Shown: one piece after another, positions 11,962 to 19,778 of the stretch
Numbering within the stretch: the stretch's first letter is position 1
How the letters are laid out: the number at the start of each line of letters is the position of its first letter
Assembly (NCBI GenBank): GCA_902626365.1
Contig: CACOFE010000005.1
Coordinates: forward strand, 1 to 64,000
Source of the DNA: an uncultured Bacteroidota bacterium
GTDB lineage: Bacteria; Bacteroidota; Bacteroidia; Flavobacteriales; Flavobacteriaceae
Direction: 5' to 3'
DNA: 64,000 nt
Program-made: the position numbers and the translations under genes
The notes under the pieces: generated by a model
Databases searched by the model: none
The model's input: only the letters and a program-made list of their open reading frames with translations
Told to the model about the DNA's origin: nothing

Positions 11962-12519
11962 TTATAATTTTTCAACTTGCATATAACTAAGCTCTAATGG
12001 TGTTTTTCTACCAAAGATTTTAACCATAACCTCAAGTTTTCTTTTTTCTTCATTTATTTTTTCAATTGTCCCGTCAAATCCGTTGAATGGTCCGTCTATA
12101 ACCTTAACATTTTCACCATGTATAAATGGAATAACAATATCAGATTCTTCTTGAAGGGATAACTCATCGACTTTACCTAACATTCTGTTCACTTCACTTT
12201 GACGTAATGGGATAGGATCTCCTCCTTTTGTCTCACCTAAAAATCCAATAACATTGGTTACAGACTTAATAATGTGTGGAACTTCACCAGTTAAGTTAGC
12301 CTTTATCATTATATATCCCGGAAAATAGGTTTTATCTTTAGTAACCTTTTTACCATTTCTGATTTGAACAACTTTTTCAGAGGGTACAAGAATTTGCTCA
12401 ATGAAGCTATCCATACCAACTCTGGTAATCTCATTTTCAATATATGTCTTAATCTTGTTTTCTTGACCACTAACAGCCCTAACAACATACCATTTAAAAA
12501 GCGAATTTTTATCAGACAT
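11962..12519 (-). CDS. nusG: Transcription termination/antitermination protein NusG
   Basis: A 185-residue elongation factor that binds RNA polymerase through its N-terminal NGN domain (KWYVVRAVSGQENKIKTYIE) and recruits Rho or ribosomes through a C-terminal KOW domain (about residues 130-185, NVKVIDGPFNGFDGTIEKIN). Length and domain order are standard. It sits seven bases after secE, the near-universal secE-nusG-rplK arrangement. Confidence 0.98.
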   Translation of the reverse strand: MSDKNSLFKWYVVRAVSGQENKIKTYIENEITRVGMDSFIEQILVPSEKVVQIRNGKKVTKDKTYFPGYIMIKANLTGEVPHIIKSVTNVIGFLGETKGGDPIPLRQSEVNRMLGKVDELSLQEESDIVIPFIHGENVKVIDGPFNGFDGTIEKINEEKRKLEVMVKIFGRKTPLELSYMQVEKL

Positions 12520-12526
12520 AAATTAT

Positions 12527-12721
12527 TTAGCTTATAAGATTAAAAAATTCTTTAATAACTCTACTAAACATAGAATCTAATCCCCAAATAATCAGTGAAA
12601 AAATCACTGAAAATACAGCAACTAAAACTGTTAAATTCAATCCCTCATTAAAACTAGGCCAACTAACATGTGACTTTAGTTCTTCAAAAGATTCTCTTAC
12701 ATATTTAACAATTCCTGTCAT
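12527..12721 (-). CDS. secE: Preprotein translocase subunit SecE
   Basis: A 64-residue single-membrane-span SecE of the SecYEG channel. The conserved amphipathic helix with ESFEELKSHVSWPSFNEG precedes one hydrophobic segment (about residues 28-50). The open frame continues upstream through the tRNA-Trp gene, so the longer reading is false; the ATG at 12,721 (MTGIVKYVRE) is the start. It lies between tRNA-Trp and nusG, which is typical. Confidence 0.97.
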   Translation of the reverse strand: MTGIVKYVRESFEELKSHVSWPSFNEGLNLTVLVAVFSVIFSLIIWGLDSMFSRVIKEFFNLIS

Positions 12722-12735
12722 ATTATATTTTTTTG

Positions 12736-12808
12736 CACGGGTTGAGAGACTCGAACTCCCGACACCTGGTTTTGGAGACCAGTGCTCTACCAACTGAGCT
12801 AAACCCGT
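12736..12808 (-). tRNA. tRNA-Trp (anticodon CCA)
   Basis: A 73-base cloverleaf. The acceptor stem ACGGGTT/AACCCGT, D arm with AGCTCAGTTGGTAGAGC, anticodon loop TCTCCAAA with CCA, and T arm with GTTCGAGTC are all present. CCA is not encoded at the 3' end. It lies between tuf and secE as in many bacteria. Confidence 0.97.
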
Positions 12809-12819
12809 AAACATAAGTC

Positions 12820-12853
12820 AAGGTATTTTGTTTGTTATCAAACAAAATACCTT
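12820..12853 (-). other. Perfect 15-bp hairpin between tuf and tRNA-Trp
   Basis: AAGGTATTTTGTTTG and its exact complement flank a four-base loop, 22 bases after the tuf stop and 11 bases before the tRNA-Trp gene. On the minus strand no T run follows, so it does not look like a standard intrinsic terminator for tuf. A 3'-end stabiliser or processing site separating the mRNA from the tRNA is the better guess. Confidence 0.6.
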
Positions 12854-12875
12854 AACATATATTATGGGTTTTTTT

Positions 12876-14063
12876 TTAGTCTAAAATTTCAGTAACCTGA
12901 CCAGCACCAACAGTTCTACCACCTTCACGGATAGCAAAACGTAAACCAACATTCATTGCAATTGGCTGTATTAACTCAACTGTAATTGTTAAGTTGTCAC
13001 CAGGCATAACCATTTCAACTCCAGATGGTAACTCAATTGTTCCAGTTACATCAGTTGTTCTTACGTAGAACTGAGGTCTATAGTTATTATGGAATGGAGT
13101 GTGACGTCCACCTTCTTCTTTTTTCAGAATATAAACCTCTGCTTTAAACTTTTTATGCGGAGTTACAGATCCTTGTTTACAAATTACCATTCCTCTACTG
13201 ATATCAGTTTTTTCAATACCTCTTAACAGGATACCTACGTTGTCACCAGCTTCACCTCTATCTAAGATTTTACGGAACATCTCAACACCCGTTACTGTAG
13301 AAGTTAATTTTTCTGCACCCATTCCAATGATATCAACAGCGTCACCAGTATTAGCAACACCTGTTTCGATTCTACCCGTGGCAACAGTACCTCTACCTGT
13401 AATTGAGAATACATCCTCAATTGGCATTAAAAAGTCTTTATCAACCTCTCTAGTAGGTAATTCAATCCATGAATCAACGTTTTTCATTAATTCTAAAACT
13501 GTGTCAACCCACTTTTGCTCGCCGTTTAGGGCTCCTAATGCAGAACCAGCGATAACAGGTCCATTGTCACCATCATATTCGTAGAATGATAACAATTCAC
13601 GAATCTCCATTTCAACAAGTTCTAAAAGCTCGTCATCATCTACCATGTCAACTTTGTTCATGAATACAACAATTCTTGGAATACCAACCTGTCTTCCAAG
13701 AAGAATGTGCTCACGAGTTTGTGGCATTGGCCCATCCGTAGCAGCAACAACAAGTATTGCCCCGTCCATTTGTGCAGCACCAGTTACCATGTTTTTTACA
13801 TAGTCGGCGTGACCTGGACAGTCTACGTGAGCGTAATGACGATTTTCAGTTGCATACTCAACGTGTGATGTATTGATAGTAATCCCTCTTTCTTTTTCTT
13901 CTGGGGCATTATCAATAGTATCAAAATCTCTTTTTTCAGATAAACCAGCATCAGCTAATACTGTTGTAATAGCAGCTGTAAGCGTAGTTTTACCGTGATC
14001 TACGTGTCCGATAGTACCGATATTTAAGTGCGGTTTCGAACGATCAAAATTTTCCTTTGCCAT
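12876..14063 (-). CDS. tuf: Elongation factor Tu
   Basis: A 395-residue GTPase that delivers aminoacyl-tRNA to the ribosome. The P-loop GHVDHGKT (about residues 18-25), switch motif [21 protein letters not shown] and NKVDMVDD are intact, and domains 2 and 3 follow with normal length. A matching Bacteroidetes promoter lies 34 bases upstream. In relatives tuf directly follows a tRNA-Thr gene; here 5.4 kb of other genes lie between them, so tuf appears to depend on its own promoter. Confidence 0.99.
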   Translation of the reverse strand: MAKENFDRSKPHLNIGTIGHVDHGKTTLTAAITTVLADAGLSEKRDFDTIDNAPEEKERGITINTSHVEYATENRHYAHVDCPGHADYVKNMVTGAAQMDGAILVVAATDGPMPQTREHILLGRQVGIPRIVVFMNKVDMVDDDELLELVEMEIRELLSFYEYDGDNGPVIAGSALGALNGEQKWVDTVLELMKNVDSWIELPTREVDKDFLMPIEDVFSITGRGTVATGRIETGVANTGDAVDIIGMGAEKLTSTVTGVEMFRKILDRGEAGDNVGILLRGIEKTDISRGMVICKQGSVTPHKKFKAEVYILKKEEGGRHTPFHNNYRPQFYVRTTDVTGTIELPSGVEMVMPGDNLTITVELIQPIAMNVGLRFAIREGGRTVGAGQVTEILD

Positions 14064-14096
14064 AATATAATATTTTAGTTGCTTTTAAAATGAGCG

Positions 14097-14128
14097 CAAA
14101 TATAGAATTTTTATATCTAATTAACCAA
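14097..14128 (-). promoter_or_regulatory. Predicted tuf promoter (TTG-N21-TATATTTG)
   Basis: TATATTTG at 14,097-14,104 matches the Bacteroidetes -7 consensus TANNTTTG exactly. A TTG at 14,126-14,128 lies 21 bases upstream, within the usual spacing. The start site would fall about 25-30 bases before the tuf ATG. No Shine-Dalgarno sequence follows, as expected in this phylum. Confidence 0.6.
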
Positions 14129-14210
14129 TTTATTTGTTAATTTTTTTTTGAAGAGCCTAATCTGTAAAAATAAACAAGGAAATTTATATCTTTAATTGTA
14201 TAAAAACCAA

Positions 14211-14828
14211 CTACTTATGGTCTTTGAAAAAAATCTGATTTTCTACTGATTCCCAGAGCAATAGGCATGCGATCGAATTGTAAGGTGACCAACTTTTGGT
14301 CAATTTTTCAATTTCACTTTTTCCCACCGACTCTAGTTGGTAATTTTTCTTTATGCTGTTAATCAGTGCCAAATCCTTAGGGGAAAAAATATCTTGCCTA
14401 AATAAATTAAATATCAAAAACATCTGAGCTGTCCACTCTCCAATTCCTTTGATTGAAACCAAACAATCAATAACCTCTTTGTTTGACATTTTATCAAAAT
14501 CAATAGTTTTAGATTTAAAAAAATAAAAAACATTTTTAATGTATTCTGCTTTTCGGAAAGAAATCCCTATGGATTGAAGATCAGAATTTGACATATTCAT
14601 TATTTCTGAATCAGGTTTTTTATCAAGTATTTTTGCAAATCTTTTCTTAACAGTTATAGCTGCTTTAAAGCTTATTTGTTGTTCGATTATAAGGTTTGCA
14701 ATAGAAAGAGCATAATTTGAATTATACCTGTTACCCCAATTAATCTTATCCCCAAACATATCGATAAGGTAGCACATAACTTTGTCATTTGACAAATGAT
14801 TGTATGCCAATTTAATTATACTTTTCAT
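14211..14828 (-). CDS. DNA-3-methyladenine glycosylase-like protein (HhH-GPD superfamily)
   Basis: A 205-residue helix-hairpin-helix DNA glycosylase related to AlkA, which removes alkylated bases in base excision repair. The HhH motif KGIGEWTA spans about residues 127-134 and the candidate catalytic aspartate is D152 in FSPKDLAL. It is shorter than E. coli AlkA because the N-terminal TBP-like domain is missing, as in the compact AlkA-2 group. It is the first gene of the accessory block downstream of tRNA-Thr, eight bases from the next membrane gene on the same strand. Substrate range is unknown. Confidence 0.82.
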   Translation of the reverse strand: MKSIIKLAYNHLSNDKVMCYLIDMFGDKINWGNRYNSNYALSIANLIIEQQISFKAAITVKKRFAKILDKKPDSEIMNMSNSDLQSIGISFRKAEYIKNVFYFFKSKTIDFDKMSNKEVIDCLVSIKGIGEWTAQMFLIFNLFRQDIFSPKDLALINSIKKNYQLESVGKSEIEKLTKSWSPYNSIACLLLWESVENQIFFKDHK

Positions 14829-14835
14829 CTAAATC

Positions 14836-15696
14836 TTAGTAATTTTCTTCAGCCAACTTATATATCCTCAATATGATTAAACCAAAAACCACTCCAAGAA
14901 TTAACAATAAAATACTGTACAGTCCCTCTGCGCTGAAAGAAAGCCTTAGTAAAATTGTTGAAATTATAAACCCTGTATTTCTTATTAATTGCGAATATCT
15001 TTCGGTGTACTGAAAGGAAATCAATAATATAAATACGTCTACTAGTATAAGAATTGTAAAAAAGTCTATAAAGAAGACACCATTCAGATTTTCAGTGTAG
15101 GATTCTGAAATAAATACTTGAATTACCCACTCATAAAAATTGACAAAGCATAAAACCAACAGAGTTGGCACCAATAAAATCGACATAAGCTTTTTGTAAC
15201 TTATAAACTTATTTAAATTTTTATTTGTTTTACGCTTTGGTGTATTAACCCATGTTTTTTTAAATAGATAAATTAGATAAAAGATAACTATTACAGCAAG
15301 TAAATCATATAATAACTGCAAATTGTTAGCATTTAAAATATTTGAACTATCTAAACTGATTTCTGGAATATCTTTGAATATTTTTCTGATTAGGACCAGA
15401 GAAATAATTTCATATTCTTTTGCCACAGATGTGGTAAAAGATCTTGGCAGATAATGGATTAATAAAAATGCCTCATAAACCAGTATGAATGTAAATGGTG
15501 TATATAGGGCAGATATGGGGTTACTTGATAAATTTGTTTTAGATGAGAATATATCTATACCATAATAGTTTTCAAAAAATATCAAAAGCAGATGAACTAT
15601 AAAACCACTAACTGCTAAAAACATAATGTTTTTCTCAAATAGTTCTACATTTTTCTGAGAAAAAACATTAGAATGTAAAGTTTCAATTCTATTCAT
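14836..15696 (-). CDS. Multi-pass membrane protein of unknown function
   Basis: I do not recognise this 286-residue protein. By eye it has six or seven hydrophobic spans (about residues 24-43, 62-83, 128-147, 172-200, 207-229, 236-254, 262-280). A lysine-rich loop (TPKRKTNKNLNK) lies between the third and fourth spans, and no catalytic motif stands out. It is co-directional with the AlkA-like gene and lies inside the block that separates tuf from its usual tRNA neighbours, so it is probably accessory. A bestrophin-like or transporter role cannot be judged. Confidence 0.6.
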   Translation of the reverse strand: MNRIETLHSNVFSQKNVELFEKNIMFLAVSGFIVHLLLIFFENYYGIDIFSSKTNLSSNPISALYTPFTFILVYEAFLLIHYLPRSFTTSVAKEYEIISLVLIRKIFKDIPEISLDSSNILNANNLQLLYDLLAVIVIFYLIYLFKKTWVNTPKRKTNKNLNKFISYKKLMSILLVPTLLVLCFVNFYEWVIQVFISESYTENLNGVFFIDFFTILILVDVFILLISFQYTERYSQLIRNTGFIISTILLRLSFSAEGLYSILLLILGVVFGLIILRIYKLAEENY

Positions 15697-15755
15697 AATC
15701 AGACACTTACAATATTTATGCCGTTATGAATATAATTAAACTTAAATTATTGTAA

Positions 15756-16511
15756 CTAAAGTACTGGCACTCCATTAGAAATGGTAGAAATTGGAGCTAC
15801 CATGTAAATATCCTTTTTGTAGACATTAGTGTTGCTATCACCTTCAAAACCAGTCCAAAGTTCAGATAGTAAATAATCATCGATTGCTGATCTAGATGTA
15901 AAATAATAAACACCGCCATATATATTACCGTCTGTGCTATTAATCATAGTTTTACCAATCATACCAGGGAAATTTTCATTGCTGAAAACTGGAGCATATT
16001 CTTTCACTTGACTTGACATTTCTTGATCAGTTGGATTAACCTCATTAGTATAATTTACAACAAGGATGTGAAGTCCGGATGCATCATCTGGATTAGAGGA
16101 TGTTTTTCTCATGGAATGATTTCCATTTGCTAATTCAGTACCATCAAATGTTTTAAAAACATCAGTTTTGAAGTTAACTAAATTTGGATGTGCCACCACA
16201 CCTTTCCATAATTCTGATTCTAAATAAACATCAACATCTTTCTGATTTGAGAAATAATATACACCTCCAAAGATTTCTGTCTCTAAATTACCTATAAATG
16301 ACTTTCCAAGTAGACCTGGTACATTTTCAGACGTAAAGCTTGGAGCAACAGCACTACCCAATTCAGCATGCTCTTCTAAAGTCATATTTTCAAGTTGATA
16401 ATTTACGATTAATACCGTTTCATCTGCATAAATTGAGGTTTGGTCATTAGTATTTGAGTTTTTACAACCCATTAGCATGATAAAACAAGAGAATATTAAA
16501 AATTTTTTCAT
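15756..16511 (-). CDS. Lipoprotein with two YdhR-like (dimeric alpha/beta-barrel) repeats
   Basis: A 251-residue secreted protein with a lipobox (FIMLMGCKN, Cys16). The body is an internal duplication: ILVVNYTNEVNP mirrors VLIVNYQLENMT, PGMIGKTMINSTDGNIYGGV mirrors PGLLGKSFIGNLETEIFGGV, and both halves end in a YL.SELW motif. This repeat resembles the YdhR/putative mono-oxygenase ferredoxin-like fold, normally one domain per chain acting as a dimer. Here the two halves could form one intramolecular barrel. Activity is unknown and may be binding rather than catalysis. Confidence 0.65.
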   Translation of the reverse strand: MKKFLIFSCFIMLMGCKNSNTNDQTSIYADETVLIVNYQLENMTLEEHAELGSAVAPSFTSENVPGLLGKSFIGNLETEIFGGVYYFSNQKDVDVYLESELWKGVVAHPNLVNFKTDVFKTFDGTELANGNHSMRKTSSNPDDASGLHILVVNYTNEVNPTDQEMSSQVKEYAPVFSNENFPGMIGKTMINSTDGNIYGGVYYFTSRSAIDDYLLSELWTGFEGDSNTNVYKKDIYMVAPISTISNGVPVL

Positions 16512-16645
16512 TGATTTTAATTTTAAATAATTATAGATAGTTCAATTTAAACTGAATTTATCAAATAACAAAGTAAGTTTAAAAATTAAGGTGAATATTT
16601 TTATAGTGGCACATGATTTGATATTTGAGATGAAAAAGTAGTTAG

Positions 16646-17260
16646 ATGAAAAACTTAGTCATTGTCGGACATCCTTACAAGAAATCCTTTTGTTACAATG
16701 GAATATTTAAAACAATTTTCAATGAGATAAATAAGTCTGACCAAGAATTAGAGGTGATTGATTTATATAGAGATAGTTTTTCTAGACCTCGAACAAAACT
16801 GATTGAAAAATATAAAAAATTAGTGATTTGGAGTGAAAGAATATATATCATTTCTCCCGTATGGTGGTTTAGATTAACCCCAAGAATGGAGGTTTTCTTC
16901 GATGAAGTACTCACTCCAGGGTTTGCATACAAGTTTGTAAATGTAACAAAGACATATGCATATCCAAAACCATTTCTAAAAGACAAAAAAGTACGTACTT
17001 ATATTACTCATGGAGCACCAGCTCTTCCAGTAAAAACTCTTTATTTTAATTCAGTCAAATTAAGATTGGTAATGGGTGTTTATTCTTTTGTGTTTGGATG
17101 GAAACTATCTCTTTGGTTTAGAACAAAACAATTTTGGTCTGTTCCTTTTGTAAGTGACAAAAAAAGAAAAAAATATCTAGGAGTTGTCTTAAATGATATA
17201 AGAAATGATCTAAGAACAAAAAATATTTTTAGCCATAAACCAGCTTTGCAAAATAATTAA
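16646..17260 (+). CDS. NAD(P)H-dependent quinone reductase-like flavodoxin-fold protein
   Basis: A 204-residue protein of the NQO1/MdaB/WrbA-like flavodoxin-fold oxidoreductases, which reduce quinones with NAD(P)H and FMN or FAD. The flavin-phosphate region VIVGHPYKKSFCYNG and the SPVWWFRLTPRMEVFFDEVL loop (about residues 70-90), followed by TPGFAYKF, are diagnostic. It is cytoplasmic, with no signal peptide. It leads a four-gene plus-strand cluster with a DoxX-like membrane protein three bases downstream, a common pairing that suggests a shared redox or detoxification role. Confidence 0.82.
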   Translation: MKNLVIVGHPYKKSFCYNGIFKTIFNEINKSDQELEVIDLYRDSFSRPRTKLIEKYKKLVIWSERIYIISPVWWFRLTPRMEVFFDEVLTPGFAYKFVNVTKTYAYPKPFLKDKKVRTYITHGAPALPVKTLYFNSVKLRLVMGVYSFVFGWKLSLWFRTKQFWSVPFVSDKKRKKYLGVVLNDIRNDLRTKNIFSHKPALQNN

Positions 17261-17262
17261 TT

Positions 17263-17679
17263 ATGCTTAAGAGGTTTAACACTAATGATTATTTGATCAG
17301 AATTCCGCTATTTATTATTTTTTTCTGGTTTGGAATTCTAAAAGTTCTTGATATTTCACCAGCGACAGAATTAATAATTGATACTGTTTATTGGATGCCC
17401 TTTTTATCTGCTAAAACTTGGTCAATAGTTATAGGATATTGGGAAATGGCAATTGGAATTTGTTTTTTAAATAAAAAAACAACTCTTGCAGCTGTTGTTT
17501 TGATGTTTTTACAAATGACAGGAACTTTTTTACCATTGGTAATTTTACCAGAGATTACCTTTCAAGATGGAAACCCTTTGGTTCCAACACTTGAGGGTCA
17601 ATACATAATAAAAAATATAATAATAATTACTGCTGCCCTTATAATTGGTAGAAGTTATCTTAAAATTAAATTAAAATGA
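17263..17679 (+). CDS. DoxX-like / YkgB-type membrane protein
   Basis: A 138-residue protein with about four hydrophobic spans. The motifs FFWFGILKVLDISPATELI near the N-terminus and LVPTLEGQYIIKNIIIITAA near the C-terminus are typical of DoxX-like and DUF417 (YkgB/RclC) proteins. Homologues are linked to quinone-dependent redox chemistry or reactive-chlorine response. It begins three bases after the quinone-reductase-like gene and overlaps the next gene by four bases, so the genes are translationally coupled. Confidence 0.72.
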   Translation: MLKRFNTNDYLIRIPLFIIFFWFGILKVLDISPATELIIDTVYWMPFLSAKTWSIVIGYWEMAIGICFLNKKTTLAAVVLMFLQMTGTFLPLVILPEITFQDGNPLVPTLEGQYIIKNIIIITAALIIGRSYLKIKLK

Positions 17680-17861
17680 AAAAAATAATTGAAGTTTATT
17701 ACCCTGTAATTTTGGCATTTATATGCCTCATATATTCTGTCGGGCTTGGATTATCAGGAAATACAGCCGAAGCTCAATATACTGCTCATTGGCCTGGAAC
17801 AATTTTACTTTTTGCTATTGCAATTAGACAAAGAAGAAGAGACTATAATTCTAAAAAATAA
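17676..17861 (+). CDS. Small two-span membrane protein of unknown function
   Basis: A 61-residue peptide with two hydrophobic stretches (about residues 8-27 and 38-51) and an arginine-rich tail (RQRRRDYNSKK). Its ATG overlaps the stop of the DoxX-like gene in an ATGA arrangement, and the next gene starts four bases later, which supports real translation. No family is recognised. Confidence 0.55.
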   Translation: MKKIIEVYYPVILAFICLIYSVGLGLSGNTAEAQYTAHWPGTILLFAIAIRQRRRDYNSKK

Positions 17862-17864
17862 CTT

Positions 17865-18053
17865 ATGTTAAGCCCATTAATGTTTATAATTGGATTTATA
17901 ATTTTCCTTCTTTACATGTCTGGATTGTTATGGATGATAAAATCATCTCATGATGATCAAAGAAGAAGAAGAGAAAGGGATGAAAAGCTAAATCAATCAG
18001 ATGAGAATGACTATGATGGAGGAGGAAATTGGGGCAGATTTGATAATAAGTAA
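17865..18053 (+). CDS. Small single-span membrane protein of unknown function
   Basis: A 62-residue peptide. One hydrophobic span (about residues 5-26) is followed by a highly charged tail (DDQRRRRERDEKLNQSDEND) and a glycine-rich end. The shape is that of a small cytochrome-oxidase-assembly-like or anchor peptide, but no family is recognised. It closes the plus-strand cluster. Its stop codon is directly followed by the tRNA-Thr-derived repeat at 18,054. Confidence 0.5.
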   Translation: MLSPLMFIIGFIIFLLYMSGLLWMIKSSHDDQRRRRERDEKLNQSDENDYDGGGNWGRFDNK

Positions 18054-18100
18054 GAGCCAATGCCGAGAATTGAACTCAGGATCTCTTCCTTACCAAAGAA
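18054..18100. repeat. Direct repeat, copy 1: fragment of the tRNA-Thr(GGT) 3' half
   Basis: Forty-four of 47 bases match 19,417-19,463, which is the 3' half of the tRNA-Thr(GGT) gene from the anticodon stem to the discriminator base. The first 24 bases are identical and three differences follow. The fragment lacks the 5' half, so it cannot be a functional tRNA. Such a copy is what integration at a tRNA 3' end leaves behind, so this may be an attR-like site. Confidence 0.85.
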
Positions 18101-18112
18101 AGGTAATAAAAA

Positions 18113-19330
18113 TTAATCAGTTTTCTTCAATTGCATTAATTCGTCTGAGTACTCTACAAACTTATTTTCAATTTTAGCCACAATAGGAGAAACTTTATCT
18201 AAAAATTTATTGAAAAAGACTTCAATATCCTCGTTGGTTTTTTCTGGAATATCATCATATTTGAATCTTGTTTTTTCAGAATAACCACATAACCATTTTT
18301 TTCCAATAGGCTTTTTAAAACCATCTATTTCCCTTAAAATCTCCTCTAGTCTCGAAGTATTGTAATTTTCATCTGAAGGAGCAATTACTGACTTAAATGT
18401 TATAGCATTTGTGGGTGGATATAATTCAAACTCAAGTAAATATGATTCCTTGTTTTTCCAACCATTACTACCTTTATTAATGTAAACAAGTTCTTTTATT
18501 GCTGATGTTGTAAATCTCAAATATTTTTTACTTGTAGAGCCCAAAATCCAACCTCTTTTCAAAATTTGCGAAGTGAAAATTTCTTGTAATCTGTCAACGT
18601 GATCAGGTTTATTTTCAATGATAAAATCAAAGAGCTCCTTGTGATTTTCATAAATATTAATAGCAGTTTTTATAAGCTTGTCATTGTTCATAATTTCTCT
18701 TTTTATAATAATTAAGTAATCAGAAATGTAATTTTTAACCCTTTCGTTAATCGAATGATCGTATATTTCAAGAATCCTTTCCAAGGAATCAACTATAAAA
18801 TTGTAACCTATGGGATGGTAATATTCTGACTGATCTACAGAATCTAATCCCTCAGGGTTGAGGTAAACATAAGTTTTTTTAAGTTTTGGGAACTGATTTT
18901 GTACTATTTTTTTATATCGCTCAAGTTGATTAGAATGCTCTTTACTTCCAACTTTATTTTCAATACAGATAATAATTCCATCAACAATAATCAAAATATC
19001 AATATTATTCCACTCTCTATAAATTTTAGCATTTGAGATATCCAAACCCTCTACGGCAATTTGATCAATTTCTTCAAATCTGCTTGATGAAAAAACTTCT
19101 CTCAAAAATCTTTTTAAGAATACACCTCCAATTTTGTGAGATTCATTTGGATCAAGTAACCAGGCTAAAAAATTAGAGTGTCTTATTTCTTTCTTTGATA
19201 TATTTAATATCTGGAAAATATTAGGTTTTTTTAAGCCTAATTCTAAAACATCAAACTCTATGTCATTAATTAAATTACTGTATAGCTTTTTAATTCTGGT
19301 TGTATCCAATTCTGAGATATTTAGATACAA
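18113..19330 (-). CDS. PD-(D/E)XK nuclease superfamily protein
   Basis: A 405-residue protein with the architecture of the PDDEXK_4-type nuclease family. The N-terminal helix motif EIRHSNFLAWLLDP (about residues 48-61) precedes the core D111 (NNIDILIIVDG) and E124-x-K126 (ICIENKVGSK), then a conserved SNQLERYKK helix. Restriction, repair and defence nucleases share this fold, and the true target is unknown. The start is a TTG; no ATG is nearby. It lies 88 bases after tRNA-Thr(GGT) on the same strand and is enclosed by a duplicated tRNA end. It therefore looks like acquired cargo, perhaps read from the tRNA promoter. Confidence 0.82.
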   Translation of the reverse strand: MYLNISELDTTRIKKLYSNLINDIEFDVLELGLKKPNIFQILNISKKEIRHSNFLAWLLDPNESHKIGGVFLKRFLREVFSSSRFEEIDQIAVEGLDISNAKIYREWNNIDILIIVDGIIICIENKVGSKEHSNQLERYKKIVQNQFPKLKKTYVYLNPEGLDSVDQSEYYHPIGYNFIVDSLERILEIYDHSINERVKNYISDYLIIIKREIMNNDKLIKTAINIYENHKELFDFIIENKPDHVDRLQEIFTSQILKRGWILGSTSKKYLRFTTSAIKELVYINKGSNGWKNKESYLLEFELYPPTNAITFKSVIAPSDENYNTSRLEEILREIDGFKKPIGKKWLCGYSEKTRFKYDDIPEKTNEDIEVFFNKFLDKVSPIVAKIENKFVEYSDELMQLKKTD

Positions 19331-19416
19331 TTTAATAAAAAAAAAGACACTTTATATTTATCCTATTTTTATCCTTAACAAAATAAATGGAGGATTAGAA
19401 AATAGCTCTGACAGAT

Positions 19417-19463
19417 GAGCCAATGCCGAGAATTGAACTCGGGACCTCTTCCTTACCAAGGAA
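19417..19463. repeat. Direct repeat, copy 2: 3' half of the intact tRNA-Thr(GGT) gene
   Basis: This is the tRNA-internal partner of the repeat at 18,054-18,100 and would be the attL-like side of the element. The repeats are in the same orientation and enclose about 1.3 kb containing only the PD-(D/E)XK nuclease gene. Confidence 0.85.
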
Positions 19464-19489
19464 GCGCTCTACCACTGAGCTACACCGGC
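19418..19489 (-). tRNA. tRNA-Thr (anticodon GGT)
   Basis: A 72-base gene with acceptor stem GCCGGTG/CATTGGC containing two G-T pairs, D arm TAGCTCAGTGGTAGAGC, anticodon loop TTGGTAA and T arm GTTCAATTC. It is last in the minus-strand Thr-Tyr-Gly-Thr cluster. In other bacteria tuf follows here; instead the nuclease gene follows. Confidence 0.96.
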
Positions 19490-19503
19490 TAGTGATTATT
19501 TTG

Positions 19504-19576
19504 AGCGGGAGACCGGGTTCGAACCGGCGACATTCAGCTTGGAAGGCTGACGCTCTACCAACTGAGCTACTCCCGC
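19504..19576 (-). tRNA. tRNA-Gly (anticodon TCC)
   Basis: A 73-base gene with acceptor stem GCGGGAG/CTCCCGC, anticodon loop CTTCCAA carrying TCC, and T arm GGTTCGAACC. It is third in the Thr-Tyr-Gly-Thr cluster, 14 bases from tRNA-Thr(GGT). Confidence 0.97.
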
Positions 19577-19585
19577 ATTATTGTG

Positions 19586-19668
19586 TGGGGAGAGCAGGAT
19601 TCGAACCTGCGAAGGTAAAAACCAACAGATTTACAGTCTGTCCTCGTTGGCCGCTTGAGTATCTCCCC
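19586..19668 (-). tRNA. tRNA-Tyr (anticodon GTA)
   Basis: An 83-base class II tRNA with a long variable arm, as expected for bacterial tRNA-Tyr. The acceptor stem is GGGGAGA/TCTCCCC and the anticodon loop is CTGTAAA with GTA. It is second in the cluster, nine bases before tRNA-Gly. Confidence 0.97.
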
Positions 19669-19691
19669 AAATTAAGTATTTTAAAGAACTG

Positions 19692-19765
19692 AGCCGATGG
19701 AGGGACTCGAACCCACGACCTGCTGATTACAAATCAGCTGCTCTAGCCAGCTGAGCTACATCGGC
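19692..19765 (-). tRNA. tRNA-Thr (anticodon TGT)
   Basis: A 74-base gene with acceptor stem GCCGATG/CATCGGC, D arm TAGCTCAGCTGGCTAGAGC, anticodon loop TTTGTAA carrying TGT, and T arm GGTTCGAGTC. It is first in the cluster, about 40 bases downstream of the predicted tRNA promoter. Confidence 0.97.
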
Positions 19766-19778
19766 TTGCGCTTTTTTC

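Noticed and set aside
12722-12814. SecE reading frame extended through the tRNA-Trp gene
   Set aside because: The added peptide is the translation of a tRNA and is a common artefact. The ATG at 12,721 gives a normal 64-residue SecE.
19423-19692. An 89-codon frame on the plus strand across four tRNA genes
   Set aside because: It is antisense to intact tRNAs; such frames are repeatedly mis-annotated and encode no known protein.
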